Of a stretch of DNA of 64,000 nt, positions 61,959-64,000 are shown in pieces. Location of the stretch: assembly GCF_014306135.1 (NCBI RefSeq), contig NZ_JACRWD010000001.1:806001-870000 (forward strand), read 5' to 3'. The notes beneath the pieces are model-generated. The model searched no databases. It was not told the DNA's origin and saw nothing but the letters and a program-made list of their open reading frames with translations. Source of the stretch: Paraclostridium hominis (GTDB lineage: Bacteria; Bacillota; Clostridia; Peptostreptococcales; Peptostreptococcaceae). Every line of letters starts with the position of its first letter. The first letter of the stretch is position 1. Made by a program: the position numbers and the translations under genes.

Positions 61959-62026
61959 AAATTCGCTTCGCTTGAGCGACGTGTCGGCGAATTACTTCAT
62001 GGCGCCAACGACTTCGTCCGTTGCTA
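61959..62026 (-). repeat. GC-rich intergenic repeat, copy B
   Basis: The reverse complement begins GCAACGGACGAAGTCGTTGG and ends GCGAAGCGAATTTT, as in copy A at 17471. About 20 extra bases (containing GTAATTCGCCGACACG) are in the middle. It sits at the boundary between the phage module and the DUF2922 gene. Confidence 0.75.
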
Positions 62027-62058
62027 AAAAAGGGATATTTCATTTTGAAATATCCCTT
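62027..62058 (-). terminator. terminator of the DUF1659-DUF2922 operon
   Basis: The stem AAGGGATATTTCA / TGAAATATCCCTT with T-run on the minus strand. Confidence 0.88.
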
Positions 62059-62066
62059 GGATAAAA

Positions 62067-62297
62067 CTATGCAGTTATTAAGTCGAATTCTTCTGTATCT
62101 GTTACTATTACTTTCGCATCTACAGTAGCAACTAATTCAGATCCATATGGAGCGAATATGTTTTTTTCAACTATTAAGTTCATAGCATCTACTATTTCTG
62201 CTTCAGTTATATCTTCTTTTGGATCATCTATTGATATAGATATTTTTCTACCTACACCAGTTAAGAAGGTCATTACTAATCTTTTTTTAGTTTCCAT
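62067..62297 (-). CDS. DUF2922 family protein
   Basis: A 76-residue protein. The pattern RLVMTFLTGVGRKISISIDDPKEDITEAEI, then DAMNLIVEKNIFAPYGSELV, is the DUF2922 family. Such proteins are encoded with DUF1659 and YvrJ in Firmicutes; their function is not known. It lies 32 bp after DUF1659 and is followed by a terminator. The usual third gene, YvrJ, is not next; a yvrJ is found at 44555. Confidence 0.88.
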   Translation of the reverse strand: METKKRLVMTFLTGVGRKISISIDDPKEDITEAEIVDAMNLIVEKNIFAPYGSELVATVDAKVIVTDTEEFDLITA

Positions 62298-62329
62298 TTA
62301 TTTCACCTACCTTTCAAAATTTTAAAGTC

Positions 62330-62548
62330 CTAGTTTAATATAGTGTTATCTACTTTTAAGATTTCAAGAACGTCGTGGTTTTGTAATCCTATTAATGCGT
62401 TTGCTACGTCAAGTATGTCTTGAGAAGTAGCATTGTCTGCTACGTTTGAGAATGTACGAGATTTAACTATTGTTTTTCCGTCATCGTTAAGTCCACAGTC
62501 AAATTTTATTTTTAAAGATGATGGATTTTTAGTTTCACTAACTGCCAT
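62330..62548 (-). CDS. DUF1659 family protein
   Basis: A 72-residue protein of the DUF1659 family (KIKFDCGLNDDGKTIVKSRTFSNV, then LDVANALIGLQNHDVLEIL). It shares the general design of DUF2922, which suggests they are paralogues. First gene of a two-gene operon. AAAGGAGA precedes the ATG on the minus strand. Confidence 0.88.
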   Translation of the reverse strand: MAVSETKNPSSLKIKFDCGLNDDGKTIVKSRTFSNVADNATSQDILDVANALIGLQNHDVLEILKVDNTILN

Positions 62549-62685
62549 TTTGTTCTCCTTTCTTTAAAGATATGGGGGTATCTTTAAGTTTTATTTGAAG
62601 TGTTAGCTTCTAATTTAATTATAGAAGGAGTTTGTTTTTTTCTATATTAAAGAAGTTTAGAAAAAATTTTTAGGAGGGTGAGTTT

Positions 62686-62949
62686 ATGGAGGATAAGATT
62701 TTAGAGTTTGTTAAGGTTGAGGATGTTCCAGAGGGGTGTAGAGATTTGGTTGAGGTGTTTGGGATGGAGGTTTTTATTAGTTTGATTGAGTTTTGTGGTG
62801 GGAGTACGGTTTATTTGCCTAGTAAGGGGTCTGTTGTGAAAAAGGCTAGAAATAGGATTATTAAGGAGGAGTTTGATGGGGGGAATTTTAGGGAGCTTTC
62901 TAGTAAGTTTGGGATTAGTGATATGCAGGTTAGAAAGATTGTTAGGTAA
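62686..62949 (+). CDS. Mor transcription activator family protein
   Basis: An 87-residue protein. It fits the Mor/C family: LVEVFGMEVFISLIEFCGGSTVYLP dimer part, then HTH FRELSSKFGISDMQVRKIVR at the C-terminus. In phage Mu, Mor turns on middle genes. It is divergent from DUF1659-DUF2922 and may activate them. The sense strand is strongly G/T-rich, unlike most genes here. AGGAGGGTGA precedes the ATG. Confidence 0.87.
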   Translation: MEDKILEFVKVEDVPEGCRDLVEVFGMEVFISLIEFCGGSTVYLPSKGSVVKKARNRIIKEEFDGGNFRELSSKFGISDMQVRKIVR

Positions 62950-62967
62950 TTTTTAGTTGGTTTCGTG

Positions 62968-63066
62968 GGGGTGTTTGAGGTTATATAGCATCTTCCTTCA
63001 CTGTAAAGCCTAAAGTGCAGGCTTTAACGTTTCGTCAGATTGCTATATAACCTCAAACTTTTCCTC
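62968..63066. repeat. palindromic repeat family, copy 3
   Basis: The arms GTTTGAGGTTATATAGCA and TGCTATATAACCTCAAAC enclose the same core as copies 1 and 2 (CTTCCTTCACTGTAAAGCCT; AAAGCC/GGCTTT hairpin; ACGTTTCGTCAGAT). It starts 19 bp after the Mor-like stop. Confidence 0.88.
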
Positions 63067-63218
63067 AATTTTTATAGAAAATTTATATCAAATAAAAAAT
63101 TCAGTTTCAATATGAAAATAAATAGGTTTAGATCATTAAAAATTTTAAAGATTATTTTCCAAAAAATTACAATAGTATATAATATATAGAGATAAAGTAT
63201 TAATTCAGGAGGAGTAAT

Positions 63219-64000
63219 TTGAAATTAAAACGTAAAATAATTGAGATTAACATAAACATGCTAGATAAATTAAGGAAATACTTAAATAAAAGATTATACT
63301 CATTAATAAGTAATGATGGAAATAGTGAAGAAAAAGAGAAATATGAAAAGCTATCACCTATGGAAATAGATGATGAGTTATATTTTAATGAATTAGATCA
63401 AGGGTTATTTGATAAAGATATCAAAAATATTGCATTGTCAGGACCTTATGGAGTAGGAAAAAGTAGTATATTAAAAACATACACTAACAAAAGGCCAATA
63501 CATAATTATATAAATATATCATTAGCAAATTTTGAAATATCAATGGATAAAAATTCAAATGACATTGTAAAAAAAGAACCTAATGGAGGAATAGACAATA
63601 CTGTTCAAAACTCTGAGATTGAAATGAAAAATAAGTCAAGTATAACCAATGAATTAGAGGCTAGTATATTAAAGCAAATGTTTTATAAAGTACATCATAA
63701 AAAGATACCATACTCACGATATAAACGTATTAAGAACTTAAATACTAAGAATATAGTAATTACTATTATAAAAATAATATCTTTGTTGTTAATAGGAACT
63801 TTTTTATATAATCCCCAAATTATAAAAAATATAATTGATATAAAAAAAAATGATTATAAAGATACAAATATTGTGATACTGATTTTAATGATAGGACTAT
63901 TTATATATATAGGAACTAATTTTATAATTAAAGGAATAAAATATACAAAAGCTAACTTAAAGTTTAATAATGTAAAAACAAAAAATATAGATATATCACA
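63219..64000 (+). CDS. YobI/KAP-like membrane P-loop NTPase (N-terminal part, cut by window end)
   Basis: At least 260 residues, open to the window end. LSPMEIDDELYFNELDQGL (near 47) and NIALSGPYGVGKSSILKTY (Walker A near 78) match the YobI-like P-loop family. About 90 residues of a charged segment follow, then two membrane helices (about 190-208 and 222-241). This is like KAP NTPases, in which helices are inserted after Walker A. KAP-type NTPases occur in anti-phage loci, but no defence partner is visible. Start is TTG 63219 with AGGAGGAG upstream. Confidence 0.75.
   Translation, partial: MKLKRKIIEININMLDKLRKYLNKRLYSLISNDGNSEEKEKYEKLSPMEIDDELYFNELDQGLFDKDIKNIALSGPYGVGKSSILKTYTNKRPIHNYINISLANFEISMDKNSNDIVKKEPNGGIDNTVQNSEIEMKNKSSITNELEASILKQMFYKVHHKKIPYSRYKRIKNLNTKNIVITIIKIISLLLIGTFLYNPQIIKNIIDIKKNDYKDTNIVILILMIGLFIYIGTNFIIKGIKYTKANLKFNNVKTKNIDIS

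Larger units (their letters stand above)
61698..62026. other. non-coding region with GACAACACT iterons and GC-rich repeat
   Basis: No open frame is present. The stretch holds three GACAACACT copies (61718-61726 inverted, 61782-61790, 61949-61957), a variant GACATCACT (61741-61749), flanking GTTACC (61700) and GGTAAC (61794), and the inverted copy of the GC-rich repeat (61959-62026). Confidence 0.6.

Noticed and set aside
17471..62026. GC-rich repeats as att sites of an integrated element
   Set aside because: They are in opposite orientation, 44 kb apart, enclose many core genes, and no integrase is present.
44731..63066. Integron attC sites
   Set aside because: In attC sites the outer boxes are conserved and the middle varies. 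Here the core is conserved and the outer arms vary, and no integron integrase is seen.

Overview
The window is very AT-rich DNA with purine-rich coding strands, AGGAGG-type ribosome binding sites, frequent TTG/GTG starts and stem-loop/T-run terminators. This points to a clostridial Firmicute. The gene set (CotJC-like spore protein, short DegV, CD3324-type regulator, MutS2-like protein, YvrJ/DUF1659/DUF2922, split TrkA) fits Peptostreptococcaceae of the Paraclostridium/Paeniclostridium/Romboutsia type; the genus is an inference. I saw no rRNA, tRNA, CRISPR array, integrase or transposase.

Layout. 1-2.4 kb: small membrane protein, degV, a decayed coding relic. 2.4-8 kb: oligopeptide ABC importer split into divergent halves (two ATPases on minus; binding protein and two permeases on plus). 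8-12 kb: S41 protease lipoprotein, PepSY protein, cysK-cysE. 12-17.4 kb: heme oxygenase, EcsC, PH-domain protein, NatA and a NatB-CPBP fusion. 17.6-20.6 kb: two flavoprotein oxidoreductases and dUTPase. 20.6-22.4 kb: two structured intergenic elements and a fluoride riboswitch controlling a CLC-F type transporter. 22.5-29 kb: Fur-box-controlled ferric-reductase-like protein, lipoprotein, MFS pump, CotJC-like protein, leader peptide, HTH protein and MutS2-like ATPase. 29-37 kb: membrane BNR-repeat protein, thermolysin-family protease, heterodimeric ABC exporter. 37-38.6 kb: an OppA-type lipoprotein whose two halves are in reversed order (circular permutation). 39-44.5 kb: KdpDE-like two-component system followed by trkA-trkA-trkH potassium uptake.

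44.5-63 kb is accessory. It holds a lysis-type pair (YvrJ holin-like peptide, amidase), three acetyltransferases, VanZ, many small membrane proteins, fragments left by segmental duplication, a palindromic repeat family present three and a half times, and an orphan hybrid histidine kinase. It also holds a phage-like replication module (XRE repressor, Cro-like HTH, DUF2815, family A polymerase, VirE-type primase/helicase) with GTTACC/GGTAAC operators, then DUF2922, DUF1659 and a Mor-type activator. The window ends inside a YobI/KAP-like P-loop NTPase.

Strongest unusual observations: (1) the circularly permuted oligopeptide-binding protein at 36948-38618; (2) two promoters, oppA and cysK, that share a 17-16-17 dyad at exactly 3 bp from the -35 box, which suggests one sulfur/peptide regulon; (3) a palindromic repeat family whose stem arms differ between copies but stay complementary; (4) a structured, terminator-ended RNA candidate at 20786-20937.
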